From Dromaius novaehollandiae (lineage: Eukaryota > Chordata > Aves > Casuariiformes > Dromaiidae), in assembly GCF_036370855.1 (NCBI RefSeq), contig NC_088105.1:10855619-10919618 (forward strand): DNA of 64,000 nucleotides, read 5' to 3'. A model generated the notes under the pieces. It ran no database searches. It was not told the DNA's origin and saw only the letters and a program-made list of their open reading frames with translations. Positions 51,000 to 63,200 of this stretch are shown here, in pieces. Position numbers and translations under genes: made by a program. Position 1 is the stretch's first letter. Each line of letters begins with the position of its first letter.

Positions 51000-53800
51000 T
51001 GGTGTGAATCATCTCGGCCTTTAAAGCGATGAGCGTGCGTGTGCCACGGGACAGCTGCCAGCCCGCGGTCCCGTGTGAGGCGCTGGGCAAAACCAGCCGG
51101 GCTGGGAGGCGAGGGGGGGAGAGGGCACCGGGCTCGGAGACGGGCTGGATTCTGCTCTGGATGCTCTCGCTCCCTGCGGATGCTCCCCGTGAGCCCGCCG
51201 GCCTGCCGCAACCCTGCTCGTGTGTCCCCCCTCTCCCTGCTGGGGCTGGGGAGGAGGGGGAGGCCCTGCGCTCCGCTGCAGCGCAGTGGCCTGCTGGGGC
51301 TGTGTCACCGCTCAGGAATCCAGGGAGCCGCCGGGAGGGAGGGAGGGAGGCAAGCGCCCGGGGCTTCCTGCCGGGGCCTCTCCCAGCCTGGGGAGCGGGG
51401 ACCGGGGGTGCTGGAGCAGCCCTGCTGCTGGCTGCTCGGAGGCACGGCTTGGATCCCCTCGGCAGCCCCGGCCGCGCCGTGGGGCTTGCCTCTGTCCCCC
51501 GCGTGGGAGATGCATGCCAGGGTGATGCGTATTTAGGGCTGGCTCGTGTTTGCGTGGGCTGCCAAGAGCTGCCGGGGGGAGCGGGAAGGAGGGGAGCGGG
51601 GCTTGGCCTGCTGGCACAGCTCCGCGAGACCCAGGAGCCCCATCTGAGGAGCGGCCAAGCGCCTCTGCCGGCTGGAGCGGGCCGGGCGCGGGGAGGGCAC
51701 CGCTGGCAGGCGGCTGCACGGGGAGAAGCTGTCTAGAAAGCGCCAGGAGCTGTTCGGAGGGGAATTGGTGTTAGAGACCTTGGCGCCGGGGAAGGCCATC
51801 AGCGCAGCTCTTCCAGGCCGGAGCGGGTCCTGGAGACGGGGTTAGGGCCAGGCAAGTGCCAGGATACGCTGGTAAACACAGACAACTCTCTTCTCCTCCC
51901 TGTCTTCTGGTAGTAATTTCTGCTCCTGACGTGCAAACCCTGTGGCCCCCCCTCCCCAGCTGGGTGAGGGCTGGCCTGGCTGCCCTGTTTAGGAGAGCCG
52001 TAATGAAATGCAGAGCTTCTTGGGGGAGCAGGGAAAAAAGGCTCCGCTTGAGGTTTTGTGCCTCTGCTTTTCTCCGGCCCTTTCTCCCAACGGAGTGATT
52101 TATTGGTGATGGTGCCCGGGGAGAGGGGGAGGGAAGGGCTTGGCGCTGCAGGCTGAAGCAAGCAGTAAGCCAGCATGTATTTCCCGAGCAGTCACGCAAG
52201 GTGGAGGGGAAAACGGGAGGCGAGGAAGGTGAATCGTCTGGGTAGCGGCCATGGAGAGCCGCTTGCTGGAGCTGAGCTCCCCTGAGCCTGTCCCCATCGC
52301 TGCAACGTGATGCCGGGCCCTTGGCGTGCTGCGGGGCTGGGTGCAGGGTGCACGCCGCCGCCCGCCTGCCCTGCTTGTCCTGCACCGCTGCCTGGGGAGA
52401 GCTGCGGCTGCTCCTGCGGGCCGAGGGCTCGGGCTGGTGAGGGGGCTGCCATCGGCCCAGCGGCCTCTGCCCTTCGCCCGCCGCGGGCTCGGCGCTCCTC
52501 CCTGGCCCGCTATTTGCTTTGGCGAGCCTCGGCAGCGAGGCCGGGTCAGGCCGAGCGAGGAGGGGACGGCGGCAGTGGGGAGGAAGGGAGCGGGGCAGGG
52601 CGGCGCGGCGGAGAGCCTCCGTGCGGGGAGGAAGCAGAACAGAGAGGGAAATGGAGAAGTCGTGGCCGGAGAGGGGCCGCCGGGGTTATCGCCCTGCAAC
52701 ACGGCCTCCTCGCTCTGGGCCGGCCGGCCTGCCGTGGCTCCCGTCTCCATGGCGATGGGGCTGCTATTTTCCAAGGCGAGTTTCGGTGGTGGTGTGCGGG
52801 CTGCCTGCGACCTTGCCGTGCCGTGCCTGCTCCGGGCGTCCTGCCCCCAGCTGCCGGCCGGGCCGTGTCCCCTCCGAGTGGGACGAGCCCGGCAGCCCCG
52901 GCGCTGGGCTCTCCGCGCTGCGCACCACTGATGATGGAGCTCGGCAAATATCCCGTGCCACCTGCTTACCGTCCGTGGGAGGCGAGTGGCCCTGCCCTGT
53001 GGCTTATATATTAATGGAAAGCAAATGTCAGAGGGATGTAAGCACCATCTGCAGGGACCGAGGTGAAAGCCCCACTGGATATTCGCAGCATCGTCTTCCC
53101 ATCCTTTCTTTTTGTCTTTTTTTTGTCTGTCGCTGCTGCTTTCTGTGCGCAGCCCTGGGGCTCGGCCTCCCTGGTGTCCCTCCCTCTCCTCTTGGCATTT
53201 CTGCGCTACCCTGACAAGGCGAAGGCTGTGTTTCTCATTGCATTAAACGTCTCCCAGGCTGGTGCTCCCGTTCCTGTGGGACTTCTCGTGCCTGGAAGGG
53301 GAAAAGCTCCCGAGTCCCCGGACGAGGAGGTGGGAGAAGAGGGAGGAGGAAGGAGCGCTCTGCATGGTGGAGGGGGCCTGTGCTCGCGGAGGCAACCCGC
53401 TCTGGAGGCTGCAGCCTGGCGTCTGCGGGGTGCGATGCATCCTGCCCTCGGTGCCCGTCACGGGTCCTGCGATGGCAATGCAGAGACAGCAGAAGGACGT
53501 GCCGGCCGGCGCGGGGGCTGTCTGCCCCGTCTGCCCCGGTCCCTCCCGAGGACGTGGCTCCCAGCTCCCGGTGCAGGTCTCTGCTCCCAGCGCCGGCAGC
53601 CGAGGGGCCTCGCTTCTGGCGCCCGGCGGCGGGGGGGTCACGGGGCTGGCGGGGAGCGCCGCTGGCGCAGCCCTGCGAAGGAAGCCGCTGTTTCCTCCTA
53701 CAGCTCGCTGGCTGCCCGGCCGCGTGTCGCTTCTCGTTAGATCACACCCAGACAAGGCTGGAAGTGACCTTGGGAGACCGCGCGCTGTGCTTTCCCTCCA
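51000..53800. other. CpG-rich block without a recognised gene
   Basis: GC- and CpG-rich sequence with long overlapping open frames on both strands, which is a base-composition effect. The densest CpG part is 52300-52900. An RFX X-box-like GTCTCCATGGCGAT lies at 52743-52756. It could hold the promoter of an unannotated or non-coding transcript. No protein family is recognised. Confidence 0.35.
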
Positions 53801-56470
53801 GCGCTGTCTGTCCCTGCCGCTTGCCCGTCAGTACTGCAGCTCTTGGCCTGGGACTTGTCCCTACAAGTACCTGACATGATGATTCAGGCCTCCTTCTAAA
53901 GGCCAGCGAGACTGTGCATGGAAATCGCGGTAGATCCATTCAGTCGAGCTGGGGGGGAAGATCCGTCCTCCTCCCTTCTGCTCCTCCTCTGCCCCGCAGG
54001 TTCCCGGGGCATTGGCGGGAGCGTTGAAGGCTGTGTCCGGGCTTCGGAGCCAGGTTTGATGTAAGCTCCCTTCTGGAAAGCTCAGCCGGGCTCCCCGGGG
54101 AGGCAGGGCTCGGTCAGGCTCGCGCCGCACGTAGGGCTGGACACCAGCCGCGGCTCCGTCTGGTCTGTCCTCCCTGCGGCTCTGGGGAGGCAACGCCATG
54201 TGCGAGCACCCGCCCGCTGCAGCGCTTGAGAGAGCAGCGTCTGCGTAAGGAGAGGGAGGGATCGTTTTCGGTGGGACTGGGCTGATGTTTTTTCATTGTC
54301 TCTAGTCAACTCTCATCTCTCGTCAACTTGGATATGGGGGTTAACATCTGTGGCCATCTCCTCCTCCCCCAAACGAGCCTCGAGGGCTGCTGCAGCGCCC
54401 TGTCGCCTTCGGGCACCGCTGGGCACGCCGGGTTGCAGCTGCTCACCCCGATTTCGTATGGGGGGGCGGCATCGATCGCAGATCTGCCTGGTGCCCATGT
54501 TCATCCTGACCTCTGCCAGAAGGAGCGCGGAGGGTCCCTTATAGTGGCAGGCTCTTGCCGGGCCTGCAGGCACCCCCGGGGGCACCAGCGGCCGGGTGGG
54601 GTGTTATCTGCCCCCAGCAAGCCTGGAAGTGGGCACAGCTCCCCCAGGGATTAGAGGCCTCAAGGAGAAAAAAGCCACCATTTACAGTGCGGTCACTAAC
54701 GTGGCAGTGTGGCCAGAGCCGCTGGGTGTAATCCTTGGTGATCCTTCTGCTGCCTGCTAAGCTTTGGACGAGAAGACGTGGGGAAAGAGTGAGTTATCGA
54801 CCTAGCTGGAAATGGGTGGAAAACGGGCCTCCTCTTGCTTCGTTTCCTTGTGCAGCAAAGCCCTCTCGTGGAGGCCTGCAGTAGCTTGCCGGTGAACAAG
54901 CTGTCTGCTGTGCTGTGCTGTGCTGCTTCCTCCCAGGGCGGCCCGGCCATCCTCCAGACGTCATCCCTCGGTGTCCTGCAGACGTTGTTAATGGGGCTGT
55001 CCCATGGCCCCACGCGCGTGGGACAGCCCTGAAAGTGCCTTTGCATCCCCGGAGTGCCCATTTACACGTGAACTTTGCTTTTCTGTATTTAATCTCTTAA
55101 CAATTTATTACGTGGCTCGTGGTAAGTGTCTCAGGCTTTTCCAGGGAGCTGCTGAATCTGCTCTTGCTCCAGCCCTGCTGCGTGTTGGACCCTCGTGGTG
55201 ACTTCCCTCAGCTCCGAGGAATCGGAGGGGAGAACGTATTGCCGAAAAGTGTAATTTGTGGGGGAGTCAGGGCTCCCTGGGCTCTGTGAGCAGCTGCTCG
55301 GTGCTGGGTGGGGCGGTCGGATCCCTTAGGAAATGCTAATGCACCTGTAGCTCTCTTTTCGGGCCACCACTTTTAAGGACACCTCAGAATGCGCCAGCCC
55401 ATGGCATCCGTGGCCCTCTCCTGTTCGAGCCGAAGGAGCAAGCGTGCCAGCTCCAAAGCAGCGACCGCATCCTCTGCCCGCGCCCTGGCGGCGACAGCGA
55501 GCCGGGGGGCGGCCCAGGCGGTGCTGTGCGGGACGTGCCTCGTACTGTGCAGAGCAGCCTGTTCACACCACGACGACGCAGCCTCCTTGTGATTGCATGT
55601 CGCTTTTCCAGCTCAGCCACTTGGTTAATAAATCCCTGGTGCAGACATTTTATAGCCTCCCCTTCTTCCCAGCCCCATGAATATACAAGTAGCTGCTCCC
55701 TTTTCCTTAGCATCCTTCCAAGCCCCCATGGGTGGAGGTCAGGGCTGGAGAACATCAAAACTGGATGCGGAAACAATATGAAACGCTTCCAAATGGAGAG
55801 CACGTGGCCACCGCAGACGGGACGGGCATGCCGGCCCCAGGGTGAAGGCTTGAGGAGCCGCCTAGCTCTGCTCCGGACTGTGGGAGCCAAAGAAGTTGGG
55901 CCTGGTCAGGAGCTCTGCTTTGGCTGCTGGCGGGGAGGAGGCACCACGCAGACCCTCTCCCGGAGAGGGGAAAGATGCGTCATCCTGTCCCTTACGTTTA
56001 TTTGGCCTTGACAGAGGACAAGAAAAGCAGCTGGTGTGAAAGAGGCTCTGAGATGAAGCCAAGCAAAGACAGCACATGAACGCCAGTGAAACCATAACCT
56101 TTCCAGAGGTGGGATGGCTGCAGGAGGAGGGGGAGGACAGCCGGACGAGGCAGCAGCAAGGCCTGTCCTCTCGCGGGGCCAGGCTCCCTGCAAATGGTGC
56201 AGGGCTGCACAAGCACAGGGCGCCACGCTCAGCGTGCCCTGGCATGGCTGGGGCTGCAGCCCAGGTGTCCCATGTCCTGTACTCAGGGCCTGGCCACAGA
56301 GCCATCACTACGCGTGACACGAGGCCGTGCCCAAGCCTTGCTTACTGCAGCATATCTTGGGTCACAGGTAACAGCAGCATGTGTCTCTTGGAAGGCCCAC
56401 ACCAAGTGTGGGCAACATCCTGTCACTTGTGGTCACTACTCACTCACCTAAGCTGGGTCACCTCCTCCCA
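53800..56470. other. Intergenic, no gene recognised
   Basis: Mixed-composition sequence. The open frames lack domain features. A short (TGTGC)n run lies near 54906-54925. Confidence 0.45.
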
Positions 56471-56477
56471 AGGAGGC

Positions 56478-56573
56478 GGTCCAGGTCCAGGTCCAGGTCC
56501 AGGTCCAGGTCCAGGTCCAGGTCCAGGTCCAGGTCCAGGTCCAGGTCCAGGTCCAGGTCCAGGTCCAGGTCCA
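56478..56573. repeat. (GGTCCA)16 hexanucleotide microsatellite
   Basis: Sixteen perfect copies over 96 bases. Translated frames give Pro-Gly or Ser-Arg dipeptide repeats, which I regard as artefacts of the repeat. Confidence 0.97.
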
Positions 56574-56579
56574 GCACAC

Positions 56580-56812
56580 ACAGCTGGTCTGGCTCTTTAA
56601 CTTGCTTGCCTGCAGATGGGCCAGCTGGATGCCAGGGTGCTAATTGCCTTAATTGCCCTGAGCAGCCTCACCTGGGCTCCCCAGCTGCCTATGGGCTGGG
56701 CTCTATTTAAGCTCAGCTGGGCCCCTAGTTCTGTTTTGGGCTGTGCTGCAGGGGTGCTGGTTGCTGTGCCAGGAGCGCCTGCCCTGCTGGCAGCTGATGA
56801 CAAGGTGTTCAG
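56580..56812 (+). other. Possible TATA-driven first exon (non-coding or unknown)
   Basis: A tandem TAATTGCCT/TAATTGCCC pair and a TATTTAA box (56704-56710) precede a stretch ending in a fair splice donor, GTTCAG|GTAGGT (56813). The layout looks like a promoter plus first exon. I recognise no gene, and no downstream exon could be linked. Confidence 0.25.
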
Positions 56813-57639
56813 GTAGGTTTGGCCTGTCTGTGATGTGAGGAGTGCTCTGGTCCTGACCTAGCTTGCCCACATGCTCTCCTGGGGCAGAGCTGGCTTTTGC
56901 ACCCCTGCAGTGGGTCAAGCCTTTTGCTGGGGACATGTGGGGAGGCAGCTCAGACTCTGGCTGCCCTGGGCTCCCTTGTGTGGGGGAGATGAAGTGACTT
57001 TGGGAGGTGTTTGCCTGTGTGCTGCTGCTGTTACAAGCTGTGCTTGGGACTGAGCAATGGTCTGCTGCAAACAGCTGATATCTGCTTGGGAAAGGTGGTG
57101 AGCAAGCCCTCCCTGTGCTGGCTGGCTTGGCCTGCTTGTGTGGCAGGGTGACTGGGAGCAGGTCCCCATCCTGTCCTGCCCCAGCAGCCTTGTTGTGAAT
57201 GCAGAGCGGTGCCTCGCTGTGGTCTGGCCTCCCTTTTCCAAGGGCTGTGGTAAGCTGAGGGCAGGGTGTGTTGGTGTAGCCAGAGAAGGGCCTGTGGGGC
57301 CTCTCCTGTGTGGTGGTGTATTAGATCCCTTGTCCAGCTGTGCTGCAGGCAGGTGTGGAGAAATGAGATAGCCCTGTGCTGCAGGGGGGTGCTCAGGAGA
57401 CTAACGCTCCCTGACTGGGGCAGCAATGGCTGTGGCCTGGTGTATGTGGGGAGGGGGTTGTGCCCCACAGTTGGTGCATGGGGCAGTTTTGGGCTGGCAG
57501 CTGCATCCACGGAGGCGCAGGGGAACATCGCCAGTGGCTTTGCCAGGAGATGTGGCTGGTCTGTGCTGAGCCCCTTGGCCTTTCCCGTGTGCTGTGCTGC
57601 TGGAGCTGTTGTCCTGTTCCCAGTGTAGTGTGTGCTGCT

Positions 57640-57860
57640 TATTGTAAAGCAGTGTCCTTCACACTGCTATACATAGTATTTAAGTGCCTTGAACAACAAG
57701 CAACTGGCTCTAAGGGATTATTTGCATTTTATTTTGAGGCACTAGTTAATGGTCACCTTGCAAATATCACTCCATTATGAGCCCCTAAGTCCTGGATTAA
57801 TTCCAGGCTGAATAATTACAGCCTGCCTTATTCAGATGCATCCCCCTGCCTCAGCCCCCA
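57640..57860. promoter_or_regulatory. Candidate conserved non-coding element
   Basis: An AT-rich island with a hairpin (AGCAGTGT, 5-base loop, ACACTGCT; 57648-57668), an octamer ATTTGCAT (57720-57727) abutting GGATTA, and chained inverted repeats CCTGGATTAATTCCAGG and CAGGCT..AGCCTG (57791-57825). It is dense in homeodomain- and POU-like sites. Function is inferred only from motif density. Confidence 0.3.
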
Positions 57861-60029
57861 CCTTGTTCTCTGGTAGTCTCAACTGAAGATGGCATTTTCT
57901 ACCTGGGAGCTGCTTTGGTGCTGCTGGCATTAGCTGTGTGCTTTTCCACCCGGATGCTGGCTCTGTTACAGGAGTGGGCGACAGATGCCCTTGTGCTCTG
58001 GGGGCATCGGTGCCTTATGAATAGTCAAACCCCTCAGAGCCACAGGGGCTGTGCTTTTTCTCTGTGCGGCCCAGGCACTCAATTCCCTTTGTCTTGACTC
58101 AGTTTAAATTTGCCATGTTGGGTATGTGGTTAAGTAATTTTCTTGCACTTCTAGTTACACAAAAATTGTTGTGCTGGTTGCATTTAAATTGTATGGTCCC
58201 CACCTCCTCGCCTGGGGGCTGATTGCAGACTGTGTAAATATTTAGTGTTTTTGCTCAATTGACATCAGCCTTTTGGTTTCTCTAGCCCACCTCCTCTGCT
58301 GATGTTTCACTTGCGGTGGCTTCGGCTGGGGCATTGGCAGGGGCTTGTTCATTGGCCTCTGCAGGGTGCTCTGGGGGTTGATTTACACCCCAGAGTGGGC
58401 ACTGGGAAGGTGGGACTTGAGCACCTGGGTGGGCTTGGTCCTTACTTACTCCAACAGGGAAGACGTGTGTGAGAAGCAAAGGAACGCACTTGCTTTCTCT
58501 GTAATAGAGTAGTGGTAAAAAAAAAAAAGGGGATTTTGCAAGTGAGTTTTTGGCTAAGACAGGTGGCCCAATGCATTTTTCTGGCTCCAGCACTGCTTGC
58601 CTGTATGCCCTTAGCCTGCCTTTGCTTGGCTTTTGCAAGCCCTCAAGGGAGTCCACGATCCCTGAGGGCTGGCAGCGTGGGCTGGAAGCTGCTCTCTGAG
58701 TTTGGCAGGCTTGGCCTCTGCAGTACTGGTGTGTGAGGGTTTAGCTGAATGGGGGGGAGAGACGAGGATGGGTGCTGTGCTGGGAGCAGAGCACATGGGG
58801 CCCACGTGGCTCGGCGAGGGAGCAGGCTTATTCGTGGCAGGGCTCATCTCATGCAGGAGCACCCCCTGTACCCGCTGTACCCCCAGCAGTGTGTCTGGAG
58901 ATGTCTCCTAGCCCTTTGGAGCTGGACAAGCGGCCCTGGGATGTTTCCTTCATGGCCGAGCCGGCAGATGGGGCTCCTGCCTGCGGCGAGTGTTGCTGCT
59001 GGGCACAGCGGGGCTGGAGGGCTGTGCCGGGCTTGGCTCTGGGCATCCCCTAGGAGAGCGGGGCCAGCCCTGGGAGCTGTGCAGCTGCCCTTGGCCCAGA
59101 CAGGTGGTGCTGGTCCCCAGTCCCCTGTCAGTTATAAAGGACTTTCAGTCCATTGCACAGATTTTTTGTATCCTAATCATCTCTTTGCAACTGCTGAACT
59201 CAACTTTCCTCGAGGCTCTTTCTGTGCAATGCTGTGTCTTGTCATGTGCTTGGTTGCTAGGGAGGGAGGGAATCCTCAACCCCTGCTTAACCTCATCTCC
59301 CATTGCCTGGCCCAAAACCTGTCTGAGCTGCTCCCAGTCATGGAGAGGCGGGGATTGCATTGAGGGTCTTGGGGACCCTTTCCTCTCGGAGGTGCTGGGA
59401 AGGCTGGGCATGCTGGGAAGCTCACAGTGGGTTTGTGCTGTGTAGGATGCATGCAGAGAGTTGTTAGGTCTCAGTGCTGTTTGGCAGGTTTCCTCACTAA
59501 CTGTGCTCTTGGCAGTGTCACTGGCCTCTGCTGCCCAACTGGAGGCTGAGGACTGGGTCAGAGGGGAGTCACACCACTGGGCTCTGAGGCAGGCTCTGCT
59601 CTGCCAGCATTTAGAGCTATCGATTTGCTATCAGTTTAGCATCTTTTTTGTGTTAAGTGGTCTGCAACCAGGTGCTTGTGATGAATCAGTGTGAGATGCT
59701 GTATCTGGTCTGTGAAGAGTTTAGATCAGGAGGACCCTGTGGGCTGAATGCTTTTGCCCCATGATGTCCCACTAACTCTTGCTGTGCCTGAGCATTGCTC
59801 TGCTGCCTGTGGTTGTATGGGGTGTCCCATAGTGGTCACCCAGCTTCTTTCAGTCCTGGGGATGAATGTACCCTGTAACACCTCTTCTTGGCATCATTGT
59901 CCTGTCTCTCTAGCCCCAGAAGCTGGTTGTTTAGGTTTGCTTCTCCTCTCCTTGCTCTGGAGTGTCTCTGCTCTTCTCCCCTGCCTGGTCCCTGGCACCG
60001 TTCCCACCCCTCGCCAGCTGTCCCTTTGA

Positions 60030-60200
60030 GTACTGAGACAAAGAATTAATTTTAATTGTTCAGCAACATCTCCTGCTTTGATCAATAAATTACCCTCTGC
60101 CATCTCCTAAATAGTAATAAAAAGCCCCCTCATGATTTGATTGAAATTAATGATTTTTCCTCATCGTTTTGCACAAGCCATAAAACAGCTTGTTCCAGCT
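60030..60200. promoter_or_regulatory. Candidate conserved non-coding element
   Basis: An AT-rich island inside GC-rich sequence, with TGATCAATAAATTA, TTTGATTGAAATTAATGATT and several TAAT cores. It resembles developmental enhancers in composition only. Confidence 0.25.
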
Positions 60201-63200
60201 GGCTGTCACTTCTGGCTCCCTGCTGCTTTCGTCCTGCTCTGAACCTCCCCAGGGGGCTTCCTGCTCCGAGGGACTTGGTGTCTCGAGGAACAGCCTGCAG
60301 CAGCTAGGTCGGGGACCCAAGGCTGCTGGGCAGCTGGGAGATGGTCATTAGCATCGTTAGCTGCTGTGCTGTCTGCCAAGAGCTGCTGAGCTCTGTTCCC
60401 CCCTTGGAGGAGGATTAGAGATGCTGCATGCCCCATGCTACATGCTGCTCTTGTTGGCAAGCAAGTGGAGGAGGCAAGGGACAGGTTTCCTTGCCAGCTC
60501 CCTTCTCTGGGCCTTGCTGCCTGTGTCGTGCTGTTGGATACTCCCATGGGTGGCAGTGTAGCTGCTGGGAGCTGTCTGGGCTGGGGGAACTGGAGGGCTG
60601 AGGAGTGACCAAAGTTGGCTGTAAAATCAGTGGTGCAGAATGTGTAGGAGCTGGTTGTTCCTGGTCTCTGAAGTGAGACCTCGGGGCTTCAGATGGAAGT
60701 GGCGAGTGGCAGGGTCCAGAGAAGCACAAGCTCTGGAAAGTGCCTTCAAGCAGCAGGATGGTGTGGATGCTGAAAAGGCATCTGAGCTCAAAGTGGCCAA
60801 AAAATTCCAACAAGAAGAAAAACATGGAGGGCTATTAAATAGCAACCCTCCCTGCCCTCAGCCTGGGAGGGCATTTTGGGGGAAGCATCATTACAAGCTC
60901 ACTCCTTTCTCATCTGCCTCTTCACGTGCTTGCTGCTGGCTGTGGCTGGAGATGGGGCGTTGGGCTGGAAGCTCTGGTCTGTGCAAGCCAGCTGCTCTTG
61001 TGGGTCTGTGAGGATGTTGGGCCCCACGCTGTCTGTGTTACTAGTACTTGATTTACTCGAAGGAGTGTGCATGTGTGCTCGGTGAGGAGATCTGTGGCCT
61101 CGGAGCTGGTGGGGCTGTGAGAGGAGGCAGGTGTCTCCCCTGCGGGGGTTGAGGGCTCAGGCTGAGGATGCTGGGAAATGTTTTGCTGATTCAGCAAGTA
61201 AGAAGCAACTCCTCATTGTCATTAGCTAGACAAAAGTTAAAGGCGATGAGGTAGCCTGCAATTAAGTGCGCTAGAGGGGTTTTATGCCTTTCTCCGAAGT
61301 GCTGGGGGTTAGATGCAGGCAGAGGTGGGCTCTGGGAGACAAGGGGTTGTTACCCCGTCCTCTCTAGCAGTCTGCCCTGTTTCGGTGCCAGGCTGGGGGA
61401 GAGCCAGATCCTTCCTGCTGCTTGTTTGCAGACATGAGATGTTTTTTCCTCTTTAGCCTTTCTCTGCTTTCTCCATTTGTGGAGAAGTTGAGCAGTCGGT
61501 TCCCTGCTGCTGGGGATTGCGCATGCTTCCTTGCATGGCAGACTCAGGGACTCCCTGCAGAAATCCCTGGGGAGAGCTGCCTTCCTGGTCCCTGGCAGCC
61601 CTCAGGGAGGGATTGGGGTCTGAGCAGGAGCAGGCTCCCCTGGGAGGTCCTCAGAGGTGCTGAGTAGTGGCTGGTTTTGATTTTGCTTGAAGATTTCTCC
61701 TGGAAATCAAGTGCAGTGTTTGCCCCAGCTTGGGTGGCTGAGAGGGGCTGAACAGCTCTGCTGAGCCCAAAATGTGGGTTTGAGGGAAGGAAGCCTGTGC
61801 AATAGGTCTCCTCATTCTGCAAGAGGGGGAGCAGGTCTTCAGCTCCTGTTACCTGTCCCCTGAGATTGCCAATATAGTACAGTGCTGGCAGACACACAAG
61901 ACAGCAGCATGCCTTTCAGCCAGGAAAGGTGAAATCCATCTTAGTGATTTTCTTCCCTCCCTCTGTGCTCCTCAGGTGTGAGTGAGCAGGAGGAGGCTGC
62001 TGGAGCAGAATCAGATTGCTCCAAGAGCAATTTTGGGTGCTTTCTTCTGACATTTTTGACATGTGGATATCAGATCCTGTCTAAGTGCTAGCCAAGGCAA
62101 CATCCTGGGCCTGTAAAGCTCCAGACAGGGGCAGCATGTGCTGGGCATGGTCCCTGGACGTGGGGGAAGCCGCAGAGGCACAGCCCATGAGTGTGGTGGG
62201 AATGCAGTGTGCTGAGCCCGGACTGAGGACCGAAGGGATGACACTGTTCCTTTTGACCTGGGAGTAATGTAGTTGGAATAATCTCAGAGGAGATAGGATC
62301 TGTGGATGTCTGCTTCTGACCTGGCTCTTTCAGGCTCAGGGTGACTTGTGCAACTAGACAGCAATTTAGCACCTCCTCAGTGCCCATCTCCTCTGCCCTC
62401 TGTTTTAACAAAACAGTGCGCAGCCCAGGCCTGTGGTGAGGATACTTGAATTCCTGGGCAGGCTGTTTCAGTCCAGAGACGCAGGGAAAGACCCTGCATC
62501 CCATCCCTCTGGGATGCTTCTTACCCCTCCCTGGCTAGTGTGGATGTTTTGTTGTGCATATTATCATCATCGTGTTTGCAGTTCCTTTGAGTCCTTGCTC
62601 TCAATTACCCTTGTGCGGATGAGTCCCACAGGTTAATAAGATATTGTCTAAAAAACAAAAGGAATGCTCTGTCCTTTTTGTCCTAAATTCATTGTGCTTT
62701 GGTATGAATTCAATGCCATTATTTTTTTGTTTGCTTTTTGCAATGGAGCTAGGAGAACCACTCTACTGGCTTCCTGTCTCCCCTGTGCTGCGCTCTCCTG
62801 TGTACCTGCTCTAGCCCTGAAAGGCTGGCTCTTAAGTCTCGCTGTGCCTGGAAGCTTTGCACTCATCTGTCAGCCTGATGCCCTGGTCTGATGCTGCCGT
62901 GCCCCCTTTGGAGCTGGAATGAGTGTCATCCTGCCCAAAGCAGAGGCTTTTCCAAGTACCACTTCCAGTGGGAGCACAATCCTGCTGGAGGACCTGACCC
63001 CACTGCAGCATTCTCCACTTGGTGGCTTGCAGAGCTGAGTGTTGTGATTTTGCTGCATGCTGCCCTGGGGGCTTTTGTAGGCCATGGGCAGTGACACTGA
63101 GGTCTCTCCTTACCTCCCTCCAAGCAGCTGTAATGCATCTAGGGCCCAGTAATGTGTATGGGTCAGTTCCAGTCACTGCCTTGGCCAAAGGCTTTGCTCC

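Noticed and set aside
51029-51736. 235-codon open frame in the CpG-rich block
   Set aside because: Competing frames of similar size on both strands indicate a lack of stop codons due to GC content. No family resemblance is seen.
56076-56600. Open frames with long Pro-Gly or Ser-Arg repeats
   Set aside because: The repeats are simply translations of the (GGTCCA)16 microsatellite; the flanks look non-coding.
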